Made by a program: the position numbers and the translations under genes. From Bacteroidaceae bacterium (GTDB taxonomy: Bacteria > Bacteroidota > Bacteroidia > Bacteroidales > Bacteroidaceae), in assembly GCA_017516885.1 (NCBI GenBank), contig JAFXAR010000010.1, forward strand, positions 1 through 49,989: DNA of 49,989 bases, given 5' to 3'. Positions 49,932 to 49,989 of the stretch are shown piece after piece; position 1 is the first letter of the stretch; each line of letters opens with the position of its first letter. Below the pieces are notes generated by a model. That model worked only from the letters and a program-made list of their open reading frames with translations. It searched no databases and was not told the DNA's origin.

Positions 49932-49989
49932 CACACGTTAAGGAAGACAATTGATTTTTGCAATCATTGCCTATCTTGTGTTAGCAATC

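Overview
The window reads as a chromosome segment of a Bacteroidales bacterium, probably a gut species of the Bacteroidaceae/Prevotellaceae type. The reasons are Bacteroidetes-type promoters (TTTG about 19-20 bp before TAnnTTTG) in front of many genes, few visible Shine-Dalgarno sites, the gene order rlmN - DUF4837 - pdxA, a FeoA-FeoB fusion, DUF4922 and DUF4488 proteins, Bacteroidetes-size polysaccharide export proteins, and a sialic acid operon. Products are named from recognised motifs only; no database search was run.

Layout. 1-600: the end of a transposase gene and a tRNA-Ser(UGA). 602-2187: a GDPD lipoprotein and a TSUP permease. 2359-5981: pyruvate formate-lyase, its activase and a sugar O-acetyltransferase. 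5986-8702 (minus): a metal-efflux permease with a heavy-metal-binding tail and an OmpA-like secreted protein. 8779-15156 (minus): a compact run of rlmN, a DUF4837 lipoprotein, pdxA, and a four-gene set (nucleotidyltransferase, ATP-grasp, CDP-alcohol phosphotransferase, HAD) that looks like a pathway making and attaching a CDP-activated polar group. 15401-19113: a large GT2 plus HIT/phosphorylase-type (DUF4922) protein, coupled to a SpoIID/LytB protein.

19293-35550 is a Wzx/Wzy-type exopolysaccharide or capsule locus: priming phosphoglycosyl transferase, SLBB export protein, Wzi, a small lipoprotein, a Wzz-like protein without kinase domain, EpsG-type polymerase, flippase, GT2, heparinase II/III-like enzyme, GT4, a two-domain oxidoreductase and a second GT4. 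Internal promoters appear to split it into several units.

35547-39759 holds a thioesterase, a TraB/GumN protein, a PepSY-TM protein, a DUF4488 protein and a DUF454 membrane protein. The PepSY-TM protein is the most striking item: its predicted periplasmic loop carries four clustered cysteines followed by five 10-residue repeats resembling the ApbE flavinylation motif (D-x-x-T/S-G-A-T). 39775-43967 (minus) is an iron/redox operon: feoAB, a hemerythrin-like protein, a LuxR-type regulator with a degenerate receiver, and free methionine-R-sulfoxide reductase. 44394-44786 is a small basic, proline-rich secreted protein. 44953-49635 (minus) is a sialic acid operon: N-acetylneuraminate lyase, AGE-family epimerase, and a kelch mutarotase fused to a sodium:solute symporter.

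Beyond genes, the window has a repeated leader-type palindromic motif in front of several unlinked genes, a long nested inverted repeat at 39069-39204, a perfect 22-bp inverted repeat in front of the metal permease, and a possible free-standing small RNA near 44160-44290.
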